Below, in pieces: positions 1 to 4,972 of a stretch of DNA of 5,467 nucleotides (position 1 is the stretch's first letter; each line of letters opens with the position of its first letter). The stretch lies in contig SKTL01000195.1 in NCBI GenBank assembly GCA_007122555.1, forward strand, positions 1-5,467, written 5' to 3'. The DNA is from Thermomicrobiaceae bacterium. Its GTDB lineage: Bacteria > Chloroflexota > Chloroflexia > Thermomicrobiales > Thermomicrobiaceae. The notes beneath the pieces were generated by a model, which worked only from the letters and a program-made list of their open reading frames with translations, did not search any database and was not told the DNA's origin. A program made the position numbers and the translations under genes.

Positions 1-83
1 ACCAGCGCGCCGCTGACGATTCCGATTGATGTGCCGAGCAGGAATGGAAATGTGAAGCCTGATCTCCGGTCAGCCTGAAGCAT
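1..83 (-). CDS. N-terminal fragment of a small, probably membrane-anchored protein (runs off left edge)
   Basis: Only the first 27 codons are inside the window. The start is an ATG at 83-81 with AGGGG (93-89) 5 nt upstream, the same spacing seen for several neighbours. The translation begins MLQADRRSGFTFPFLLG and continues with TSIGIVSGAL: a short charged head, then a hydrophobic, glycine- and small-residue-rich stretch that looks like a membrane segment. This arrangement resembles YtxH-type small membrane proteins, but the fragment is too short to assign a family and I do not claim one. It lies 45 nt downstream of rsfS on the same strand with no clear terminator between them, so it is probably in the same transcript. 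No function can be inferred. Confidence 0.5.
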   Translation of the reverse strand, partial: MLQADRRSGFTFPFLLGTSIGIVSGAL

Positions 84-103
84 TCTGTCCCCTGGTCTGA
101 TAG

Positions 104-117
104 TTCGACCTGTCGAA
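104..117. repeat. Short perfect inverted repeat after rsfS
   Basis: TTCGAC-CT-GTCGAA is a 6-2-6 inverted repeat in the 45-nt gap between the rsfS stop and the next minus-strand start. A 2-nt loop is too tight for a full hairpin, and no T-run follows on either strand, so it is a poor terminator. It could be an operator half-site pair or chance. Confidence 0.3.
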
Positions 118-128
118 GATAACGCGGG

Positions 129-476
129 CTATTGAATGACAAGTAACCTGTGCGCATCGGCCCAGAGATTCTCGAGCCGGTAGAAATCTCGCTGTTCTTC
201 AGTCATGAGATGGATAAGCACGCCTGGATAGTCCATTACGACCCATCCGCTATCCGGCGGGCCCTCGCGACGAATTACCCGGATGCTGGCGTGTTCACGG
301 AGATCGTGGTCGATCGCGTCGGCTGTCGCTCGTAGTTGCCGGACGTTATCGACGGACGCGATCACGAAGAAATCGGCAATTGGAGACAGGTGCTGAATGT
401 CCAGCACCAGAATGTCTGTGGCGAGCTCCTGAGAGGCGGTGTCCGCGACTCTCCGGGCCAGTTCTGCAGCGTCTAT
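129..476 (-). CDS. rsfS: Ribosome silencing factor RsfS, apparent ATA start
   Basis: RsfS (DUF143/Iojap family) binds ribosomal protein uL14 on the 50S subunit and blocks joining with the 30S, damping translation when nutrients are short. The 115-residue product covers the whole family fold: a short N-terminal helix (DAAELARRVADTASQ), then ILVLDIQHLSPIADFFVIAS, which matches the conserved 'VVLDVRGLSSIADYFVI' block, then GWVVMDYPGVLIHLM and the hallmark RDFYRLENLWADA near the C-terminus. Length is normal for the family. No ATG, GTG or TTG lies upstream in frame before the TGA at 521-519. The first in-frame GTG (407-405) would remove the N-terminal helix and has no Shine-Dalgarno. A perfect AGGAGG (487-482) sits 5 nt before the ATA codon at 476-474, so I place the start there. 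The gene follows a tRNA gene on the same strand without an obvious terminator. The family call is firm; the start codon is inferred. Confidence 0.9.
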   Translation of the reverse strand: MDAAELARRVADTASQELATDILVLDIQHLSPIADFFVIASVDNVRQLRATADAIDHDLREHASIRVIRREGPPDSGWVVMDYPGVLIHLMTEEQRDFYRLENLWADAHRLLVIQ

Positions 477-481
477 CTTGG

Positions 482-487
482 CCTCCT
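482..487 (-). promoter_or_regulatory. Perfect Shine-Dalgarno of rsfS, defines an ATA start
   Basis: On the minus strand this reads AGGAGG-CCAAG-ATA. The 5-nt spacer equals that of the neighbouring Shine-Dalgarno sites at 89-93, 748-752, 2034-2039 and 3672-3677. No other in-frame initiation-type codon lies at a usable distance. Confidence 0.7.
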
Positions 488-551
488 CAGCATCCCATGT
501 TGTGTTCGCGTCGGCAGTTCAGCTGATGTTGTACGATGGCGTCGACCGCTG

Positions 552-623
552 TGGGCCTGGCAGGATTCGAACCTGCGACCTTGAGGTTATGAGCCCCTTG
601 CTCTGCCCCTGAGCTACAGGCCC
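552..623 (-). tRNA. tRNA with CAU anticodon (elongator Met or, more likely, Ile2 read after lysidine modification)
   Basis: The 72-nt cloverleaf folds cleanly. The acceptor GGGCCTG pairs fully with CAGGCCC, the D-arm is GCTC/GAGC, the anticodon loop is CTCATAA, the variable loop has 5 nt, and the T-arm is GCAGG-TTCGAAT-CCTGC with discriminator A. It is not the initiator tRNA, because position 1-72 is a G-C pair and the anticodon stem lacks three G-C pairs at 29-31/39-41. Acceptor pairs C4-G69 and C5-G68 match what I recall of the TilS recognition pattern in Ile2 tRNAs of E. coli and B. subtilis, whereas the elongator tRNA-Met of those species has other bases there. I therefore lean to tRNA-Ile(CAU) without excluding Met. 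The anticodon stem has an A27-A43 mismatch at its outer end. The 3' CCA is not encoded (ACAG follows), so a CCA-adding enzyme is needed. Confidence 0.93.
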
Positions 624-643
624 GGTTGCGCCGACGTCGTTGA

Positions 644-672
644 ATTCTAGTCTATACTCGCCAGCCGGGCAA
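644..672 (-). promoter_or_regulatory. Sigma70-type promoter of the tRNA (and probably rsfS)
   Basis: On the minus strand a -35 box TTGCCC (672-667) is followed by exactly 17 nt and a -10 box TAGAAT (649-644). Transcription would begin near 637, giving a leader of about 14 nt before the mature tRNA 5' end at 623. No intrinsic terminator appears between the tRNA and rsfS, so the same promoter could supply rsfS after tRNA processing. Confidence 0.65.
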
Positions 673-747
673 ACGCGGCCAATTGCTCCTGTAGCCTGCC
701 GCCCCGCCTGTTCGGGCGCCGGGTTGCGACGATCAGTTTAGTTCATT

Positions 748-752
748 GGAGG
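748..752 (+). promoter_or_regulatory. Shine-Dalgarno that selects the VOC start
   Basis: GGAGG is followed by TTATG and then ATG at 758, a 5-nt gap. The alternatives are worse: ATG at 755 would be only 2 nt away, and TTG at 746 lies before the site. Confidence 0.6.
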
Positions 753-757
753 TTATG

Positions 758-1156
758 ATGTCCGGGATCCGCGGAATTTCCGAGATTGTGTTGCACGTGC
801 GTGATCGAGCGCGATCACTCGCCTTCTATCGAGATCTGCTTGGCCTCGAGGTGATTTCGCCGCCGGACTTCCCCGGTCCGGTCTTCCTGAAGGCGGGGGA
901 AGGCAACGCGGGAATCCCCCAGATGGTGGTCCTCGTGTCGCTCCCGGACGATGCTCCTGCGTTTCAGCCGCCTTCGCATCTGCATCATCTGGCGCTTGAG
1001 GTCTTGCCGGAAGAGTTCGACGCATTTCAGCAGCGGTTCGAATCGCACGGGATGGAAGTCCGTTCCGGGCAACACCCGGTTATTCCATCCCGAACGATGT
1101 ATATCGATGATCCCGACGGGAATGAGGTCGAACTCATCTGCCGGGCCGAACGTTAA
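758..1156 (+). CDS. VOC-family protein (glyoxalase / extradiol-dioxygenase fold)
   Basis: This 132-residue protein is a single vicinal-oxygen-chelate unit made of two beta-alpha-beta-beta-beta modules. Such enzymes bind a divalent metal and act as lyases, isomerases or ring-cleaving dioxygenases, so the exact reaction cannot be read from the fold. The first strand GISEIVLHVRD supplies a putative ligand H13 and is followed by the typical helix SLAFYRDLLGLEV. The second module starts HHLALEV (H77 a ligand candidate) and ends YIDDPDGNEVELI, with E125 as the usual last ligand. These family-standard positions are intact, so it is probably metal-dependent. The start is the second ATG of an ATGATG pair, chosen by Shine-Dalgarno spacing. 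The stop TAA overlaps that of the convergent RraA-family gene. No convincing plus-strand promoter was found. Substrate unknown. Confidence 0.87.
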   Translation: MSGIRGISEIVLHVRDRARSLAFYRDLLGLEVISPPDFPGPVFLKAGEGNAGIPQMVVLVSLPDDAPAFQPPSHLHHLALEVLPEEFDAFQQRFESHGMEVRSGQHPVIPSRTMYIDDPDGNEVELICRAER

Positions 1157-1878
1157 CTGCGATTGCGCGACCGTTCGTATTCGGCGAGGGTCTCCTCGTT
1201 GGGCGGGTAGACTCCCAGGATCGAGTGACCCTCCCGAATCTTGCCGATGATGAATTCTTCGCGCTGTTCCTGTTCACTGGCTTGCTCCGCGACTTCGTCC
1301 GCGATACCCGCCGGGATGACGATGACGCCCTCGGCGTCCCCGACGATCACGTCTCCGGGAAGCACCGTTACGCCGGCGCAGACAATAGGGCCATTGATCT
1401 CAATCGGATGATGCACTGCGCTGGAGAGATTTGGATTCTGCGCCCGGCTGTATGTGGGCATGTCGATCTCCGCGACACTCGGCGTATCCCGAAAGGCTCC
1501 GTCGCTCACGATTCCGGCGCCGCCGCGTTTCCAGATCCGCGTCGCCAGAATGTCGCCCAGGGTTCCGGCGCTTGTGTTATCTCGTGCTTCGATAACCAGA
1601 ACTTCCCCCAGACCGATGCTTTCGACCGCGATCCGTTGTTTGTTGGTCGTGTTGTCGAATTCTCCTGTCGCATCAAGATCAGGTCGGGTCGTGACGAACC
1701 TCAGGGTAAACGCCGTTCCAACCATGCGCTTTTCCGGTTTCAGGGGATGCAATCCCTCAAGGAACATCCCATCGAATCCGTGTTTTCGCAGAACCGAGCT
1801 AATCGTGGCGGTGCTCGACTGCATGAGCGATTGCTTCGCCTTGTCTGAAAGGCGTTCTCCGGAACTCTTGTCGGCCAT
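1153..1878 (-). CDS. RraA / 4-hydroxy-4-methyl-2-oxoglutarate aldolase family protein (long form)
   Basis: This 241-residue protein belongs to the RraA-like family. Members include class II pyruvate aldolases that cleave 4-hydroxy-4-methyl-2-oxoglutarate or decarboxylate oxaloacetate, and the RNase E inhibitor RraA. Visible signatures are GDILATRIWKRGGAGIVSDG leading into AFRD, where R130 and D131 correspond to the substrate- and metal-binding pair of the aldolases, and the C-terminal LPGDVIVGDAEGVIVIP block. It is longer than E. coli RraA (about 160 residues), with an N-terminal extension and a C-terminal helix ending YPPNEETLAEYERSR. I recall this layout from proteins labelled 'ribonuclease activity regulator RraA' in sugar-acid gene clusters. 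I chose the ATG at 1878-1876 (MADKSSGERLS), with AAAGGA 10 nt upstream. An in-frame ATG at 1935 lacks a Shine-Dalgarno and lies close to the likely promoter. Aldolase or decarboxylase is more likely than RNase control because R and D are kept and a dehydrogenase lies next door. Confidence 0.85.
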   Translation of the reverse strand: MADKSSGERLSDKAKQSLMQSSTATISSVLRKHGFDGMFLEGLHPLKPEKRMVGTAFTLRFVTTRPDLDATGEFDNTTNKQRIAVESIGLGEVLVIEARDNTSAGTLGDILATRIWKRGGAGIVSDGAFRDTPSVAEIDMPTYSRAQNPNLSSAVHHPIEINGPIVCAGVTVLPGDVIVGDAEGVIVIPAGIADEVAEQASEQEQREEFIIGKIREGHSILGVYPPNEETLAEYERSRNRS

Positions 1879-1910
1879 ATGAGCAGTGTCCTTTCCCTTT
1901 GTTCGTCGAC

Positions 1911-1945
1911 ATCGGATCAACATCTCAAGTAGCATGAATCGGATC
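1911..1945. repeat. Direct repeat ATCGGATC in the divergent intergenic region
   Basis: ATCGGATC occurs at 1911-1918 and again at 1938-1945, 27 nt apart start to start. The second copy is part of the palindrome CGGATCCG (1940-1947) and lies in the spacer of the candidate promoter. It could be a regulator binding pair, but an 8-mer repeated twice may be chance. Confidence 0.3.
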
Positions 1946-1955
1946 CGGCTGTCAA
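1926..1955 (-). promoter_or_regulatory. Candidate promoter of the RraA-family gene
   Basis: A consensus -35 TTGACA (1955-1950, minus strand) is followed after 18 nt by TACTTG (1931-1926), a poor -10. Transcription would start near 1920, downstream of the alternative ATG at 1935, which supports the start at 1878. The weak -10 suggests an activator or a wrong call. Confidence 0.35.
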
Positions 1956-2044
1956 ACGGCCTGAGTCAACGCGGTCGCGTAATCCGGGAAATCAGGATAT
2001 GCTGACGTGAGCGACGATGCGATATGCGAAGCTGAAAGGTGGCG

Positions 2045-3109
2045 ATGTTGGCCAGCTATCGAGTTGCGGTCATAGCGGGTGATGGTATCGGCAAAGAGGT
2101 CATTCCGATCGGACAAAAGGTGGTCGAGGCGGCGATCGGCGATCGGGCGACGATTGAATGGGTTGCTCTGCCCTGGAGCTCAGACTACTACCGTGAACAC
2201 GGAACCATGATGCCCGATGACGGGCTCGTGCAATTGCGCACGTTCGACGCGATCTACCTTGGAGCGGTTGGCGATCCGCCGGATGTTCCCGACCACATAA
2301 CGCTCTGGGGTTTGCTCCTTCCAATCCGAAAGCAGTTCGACTTGCATGTTAACGTCCGGCCGATCAGGCTCTTTCCCGGGATTACGGGACCGTTGCGCGA
2401 CAAGGGCCCCGCGGACATCGACATGCTCTTCATCCGAGAAAACACCGAAGGCGAGTACGCCGGTGCTGGCGGCAGGGTCCACACCGGAACCGAACACGAA
2501 GTCGCGATACAGTCCTCGGTGTTTTCCCGTTTCAACGTCGAACGCGTTGTTCGGTATGCGTTTGAGCAAGCGAAGGTGCGCCGCAAGCATCTGACGAGCA
2601 TCACCAAATCGAACGCGATGCAATACGGGATGCCGTTCTGGGATGATGTTGTGAACGAGGTATCGCGAGACTATCCGGATGTTGAGGTCACCTCGATGCT
2701 GGTTGACGCGGCGGCAGCGGCGATGATCACCAAGCCTGAGGCGTTCGACGTCGCGGTCGGCAGTAATCTGTTCGCTGACATTCTGACCGATCTCGGCGGA
2801 GCGCTGATGGGAAGTCTGGGTTTGCCGCCGAGCGCGAACATAGCCGCCGATCCAACTGTTCCGTCGCTCTTTGAACCGGTTCACGGCAGCGCGCCGGACA
2901 TCGCCGGCAAGGGTATCGCCAATCCGATGGGCACGATCTGGGCTGGCGCGATGATGCTGGACCATCTTGGTGAACCAGATGCTGCCCGTGGAATTCTTGC
3001 GGCGCTCGAGAAGGTTTCGTCCGATGGAAACGTGCTAACCGGAGATCTGGGCGGTTCCGCGACCACAATCGAAGTGGGAGAAGCGGTCCTGAAGGCGCTT
3101 GATTCGTAA
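2045..3109 (+). CDS. Tartrate dehydrogenase-like member of the isocitrate/isopropylmalate dehydrogenase family
   Basis: This 354-residue enzyme is of the beta-decarboxylating dehydrogenase family. Such enzymes oxidise a 2-hydroxy dicarboxylic acid with NAD and a divalent metal, then decarboxylate it. The whole active-site set can be placed, and numbering matches LeuB closely: R95 (LLLPIRKQFDL), R105 (VNVRPIR), R131 and Y138 (RENTEGEYAG), K188 (TSITKSNAMQ), D221 (LVDAAAA), D245 and D249 (NLFADILTDLGG). EPVHGSAPDIAGKGIANP is the cofactor loop. Where LeuB has its Glu-x-x-Leu-Leu isopropyl-binding pattern, this protein has LWGLLLPIR, as in TtuC/YeaU-type tartrate or D-malate dehydrogenases, so leucine biosynthesis is unlikely. 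The start is ATG 2045 with GAAAGG 5 nt upstream; an in-frame GTG at 2039 overlaps that site and was rejected. It is divergent from the RraA-family gene, so a joint hydroxy-acid pathway is inferred. The exact substrate (tartrate, D-malate or a 3-alkylmalate) cannot be read. Confidence 0.92.
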   Translation: MLASYRVAVIAGDGIGKEVIPIGQKVVEAAIGDRATIEWVALPWSSDYYREHGTMMPDDGLVQLRTFDAIYLGAVGDPPDVPDHITLWGLLLPIRKQFDLHVNVRPIRLFPGITGPLRDKGPADIDMLFIRENTEGEYAGAGGRVHTGTEHEVAIQSSVFSRFNVERVVRYAFEQAKVRRKHLTSITKSNAMQYGMPFWDDVVNEVSRDYPDVEVTSMLVDAAAAAMITKPEAFDVAVGSNLFADILTDLGGALMGSLGLPPSANIAADPTVPSLFEPVHGSAPDIAGKGIANPMGTIWAGAMMLDHLGEPDAARGILAALEKVSSDGNVLTGDLGGSATTIEVGEAVLKALDS

Positions 3110-3154
3110 TTCGACCGGCTGTTTCTCATTCGCTGGTTTGCCGGATGATAACCG

Positions 3155-3188
3155 AACCGCACCTCCGGGATACCCGGGTGGTGCGGTT
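3155..3188. terminator. Large hairpin between convergent genes, probable terminator
   Basis: AACCGCACC (3155-3163) pairs with GGTGCGGTT (3180-3188). Inside, CCGGG (3165-3169) pairs with CCCGG (3173-3177) around an ATA loop, leaving a small internal mismatch. The 14-bp GC-rich stem lies 45 nt after the dehydrogenase stop and 37 nt beyond the convergent Hsp20 stop. The plus strand continues TTTCTG, a short T-run, so termination should be better for the dehydrogenase than for Hsp20. It may serve both. Confidence 0.65.
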
Positions 3189-3225
3189 TCTGATCGGCGT
3201 TGATTGTTTACACAGCCAGCGCCCG

Positions 3226-3666
3226 CTAGGACGTCGCTCCGGTGCGAATCTGGATCCGCCGGCGAGCCGATTGCTCCTCGACGGGGAATTTGACGCGCAA
3301 TACGCCGTTTTCCAGTGTCGCCTCTGCCTGTTCGATATCCGCCGACCTGGGAATCGGAACGGAACGCTCAGACATGCCCGACTTTCGCTCCCGGATGTGC
3401 CAGGTGCCTTCCTCGCTCTCGGAGGATTCTTCAGTCGTCGCTCGAATCGTCAGGAGCCCATCCGTGTATTGAATGTCGAGGTGCTCCGGTTCAACACCTG
3501 GAACCGAAACGCTGACAATGATTTCGGAGTCAGACTCGTAAACGTCGACTGGCATGCTGCGTTCGAGCAGCTCCCAGGTCCGGCCGCCGACTTCTCCGAG
3601 GAGCCGGTCCAGTCGATCACGCATTGATTCAAGGTCCTGGCGTCCCATTCTGGGTGTCATGCTCAT
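3226..3666 (-). CDS. Small heat-shock protein (Hsp20 / alpha-crystallin family)
   Basis: This 146-residue, ATP-independent holdase chaperone binds unfolding cytoplasmic proteins and keeps them refoldable. The alpha-crystallin domain covers about residues 39-130: it begins MPVDVYESDSEIIVSVSVPG, continues DIQYTDGLLTIRAT, and ends with the family signature ATLENGVLRVKFPV. The C-terminal tail carries IQI at residues 138-140, the I-x-I motif that docks into a neighbouring subunit during oligomer assembly. The N-terminal arm is short and charged (DLESMRDRLDRLLGEV). The start ATG (3666-3664) has GGAGGT 5 nt upstream. The frame is open farther up into the dipeptidase gene, but that extension has no such site and does not look like Hsp20. 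It lies 100 nt downstream of the dipeptidase on the same strand. No CIRCE or HAIR-type heat-shock operator is visible in that gap, so its regulation is unclear. Confidence 0.93.
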   Translation of the reverse strand: MSMTPRMGRQDLESMRDRLDRLLGEVGGRTWELLERSMPVDVYESDSEIIVSVSVPGVEPEHLDIQYTDGLLTIRATTEESSESEEGTWHIRERKSGMSERSVPIPRSADIEQAEATLENGVLRVKFPVEEQSARRRIQIRTGATS

Positions 3667-3671
3667 TGCGG

Positions 3672-3677
3672 ACCTCC
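3672..3677 (-). promoter_or_regulatory. Shine-Dalgarno of the Hsp20 gene
   Basis: On the minus strand GGAGGT is followed by CCGCA and ATG AGC ATG. The 5-nt gap selects the first ATG (3666) over the second (3660) and over the long upstream open frame. Confidence 0.65.
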
Positions 3678-3766
3678 ACTGATCTGATCGATACCACTCA
3701 TAACTCGCCGTCAGGGTACTGTCTGCAATACTGATGCCTCGGATTGACCAACCGGCGGGCGATCGG

Positions 3767-4867
3767 TTAGCGCCCCCAGGTTTCTCGAAGCACGCGAATC
3801 CAGTTGCCATTCGCGATCTTTTCCAGCGCGTCTGCGTCGTACCCTCGATCCTGAAGAGTCTTCATCAGGGCGGGAAGCCCGGACGCGTCCTTCAGACCTT
3901 CCGGCATGACGGCCCCATCGAAATCCGAGCCGAGCGCTACGCAGTCAATTCCCATCCGTTCGACCATGTGATCGAGGTGATCGGCCATGACCGACAATGG
4001 CATTGAAGGGTCTGCTTCGCCGTCTGGTCGAAGGAACCCGACGTGGAAATTCAGGCCCGCCACACCTCGACTCTCCTTGATCGCATCGAGTTGCTTGTCG
4101 GTGAGGTTCCTTGGCGCGTTCGAAACTTCCCAGGCGTTCGAGTGCGTCGCGACGATCGGGGCATCAGTGATGCCCGCAACATCCCAGAAGCCCTTCTCGT
4201 TAATGTGGGAGACATCGACCAGGATGTTTCGAGCATTGCACTGGCGAACCAGCTCCTTTCCCTCGTCCGTGAGCCCGGGGCCGGTGTCGGGCGAGCTCGG
4301 AAAGGACATGGGAACGCCTTCCGCGTAGCGGTTCTTCCGGAAGTGCGTCAGCCCGATCGACTGAACCCCGGCCTGATGAAACACGTCGAGAGCAAAGCCG
4401 TCCGGGTCGAGTTGATCGGTGCCTTCGAAGTGCAGCAAGATCGCGAAAATTCCGTTGTCAAGACAATGCTGCAGCTCCGACGCCGAGCGGATGATCTTGC
4501 ACTGGCCGTTGGATTCGCGTTCGATCTGGAACAGTCGGCCAAGCAGTTCCAGCGATTTCGACTGGGCGTAATCCATCGCCATCGGCTCTGGCCAGCCCTC
4601 AGCCGGGCGCTGAAACCGCTGTGTCAAGCGCTTCCGGGCATCTTCACCCTCCGCGGCGGGGTCCTCAGTTTCCGGCGGACGAACGAAAACGGCGAAGAAC
4701 CCGCCGCCCAATCCGCCGTCCTGTGCTCGTGGAAGGTCAATATGTCCATTATCCACGCGCTCGAAGAATGATCTCCCGCCGGGCAGCGGGTTGAACCCTG
4801 ATCCTGTGAGGCTCAATATCGTGTCGTTGTGACCATCAAAAATCGGGGGGAATGAGGATACCGGCAT
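3767..4867 (-). CDS. Membrane dipeptidase-family metallopeptidase (peptidase M19)
   Basis: This 366-residue zinc enzyme of the renal-dipeptidase family (TIM-barrel, amidohydrolase superfamily) hydrolyses dipeptides, in some members with D-residues or beta-lactam-like bonds. The binuclear metal site is complete: H13 and D15 (FDGHNDT), bridging E148 (LLHFEG), H221 (LVDVSHIN) and H242 (VATHSNA). R253 (APRNLTD) and D315 (GSDFDG) match the substrate-binding and catalytic residues of the human enzyme. The C-terminal NWIRVLRETW is also typical. I see no signal peptide or lipobox, so it is probably cytoplasmic despite the family name. Two starts are possible. ATG 4867 (MPVSSFPPIFDGHND) has GGAAAGG 10 nt upstream and a normal family N-terminus. 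ATG 4891 adds 8 residues but has no Shine-Dalgarno. It follows a peptide-type ABC permease gene, separated by a terminator and its own promoter. Peptide use is inferred from that context. Confidence 0.93.
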   Translation of the reverse strand: MPVSSFPPIFDGHNDTILSLTGSGFNPLPGGRSFFERVDNGHIDLPRAQDGGLGGGFFAVFVRPPETEDPAAEGEDARKRLTQRFQRPAEGWPEPMAMDYAQSKSLELLGRLFQIERESNGQCKIIRSASELQHCLDNGIFAILLHFEGTDQLDPDGFALDVFHQAGVQSIGLTHFRKNRYAEGVPMSFPSSPDTGPGLTDEGKELVRQCNARNILVDVSHINEKGFWDVAGITDAPIVATHSNAWEVSNAPRNLTDKQLDAIKESRGVAGLNFHVGFLRPDGEADPSMPLSVMADHLDHMVERMGIDCVALGSDFDGAVMPEGLKDASGLPALMKTLQDRGYDADALEKIANGNWIRVLRETWGR

Positions 4868-4905
4868 TCGGGGCTTGCCTTTCCAGTTCATTCAACTATC
4901 AACGG

Positions 4906-4920
4906 GAACGATCATCGTTC
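4906..4920. promoter_or_regulatory. 15-bp palindrome, candidate operator of the dipeptidase gene
   Basis: GAACGAT-C-ATCGTTC is a perfect 7-1-7 inverted repeat. It overlaps the -10 box of the dipeptidase promoter and lies 39 nt before its start codon, a position suited to repression by a dimeric regulator. An imperfect repeat (GCCTTCCGGAGGC, 4922-4934) follows directly within the promoter spacer. The regulator is not in the window. Confidence 0.45.
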
Positions 4921-4939
4921 AGCCTTCCGGAGGCGTCAA
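4911..4939 (-). promoter_or_regulatory. Sigma70-type promoter of the dipeptidase gene
   Basis: On the minus strand TTGACG (4939-4934) is followed by exactly 17 nt and GATGAT (4916-4911), which agrees with TATAAT at four of six bases. Transcription would begin near 4904, leaving about 37 nt of leader before ATG 4867 or 13 nt before ATG 4891. Confidence 0.5.
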
Positions 4940-4972
4940 GTGATCGACAAGCTCGGATCGGGCCGGTAGTAC

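Noticed and set aside
129..407. GTG at 407-405 as the rsfS start (92 residues)
   Set aside because: No Shine-Dalgarno precedes it, and it would delete the conserved N-terminal helix that is plainly encoded upstream in the same frame.
459..461. CTG codon (461-459) as an alternative non-ATG rsfS start
   Set aside because: The AGGAGG lies about 20 nt away, too far, and no closer Shine-Dalgarno exists; the ATA at 476 has ideal spacing.
552..623. Initiator tRNA-fMet
   Set aside because: The first acceptor pair is G-C instead of the unpaired 1-72 of the initiator, and the anticodon stem lacks three consecutive G-C pairs.
653..658. TATACT as a plus-strand -10 box for the VOC gene
   Set aside because: No -35 element sits 16-18 nt upstream, and the site overlaps the better-supported minus-strand tRNA promoter.
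695..722. GC-rich hairpin in the leader of the VOC gene
   Set aside because: The pairing is short and bulged and no T-run follows; base composition alone explains it.
1225..1848. Long open frame on the plus strand opposite the RraA-family gene
   Set aside because: It is a complement shadow of a gene with clear family motifs; its own translation shows no recognisable domain.
2180..2965. 261-codon open frame on the minus strand inside the dehydrogenase
   Set aside because: It is rich in Arg and His with no domain, as expected for the complement of a GC-rich gene.
3750..3769. AACCG/CGGTT hairpin at the dipeptidase stop as a terminator
   Set aside because: The stem is only 5 bp with a 9-10-nt loop, and no T-run follows on the minus strand.
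4043..4771. 242-codon open frame on the plus strand opposite the dipeptidase
   Set aside because: The minus strand encodes a full M19 enzyme with every metal ligand; the plus frame has no family features.
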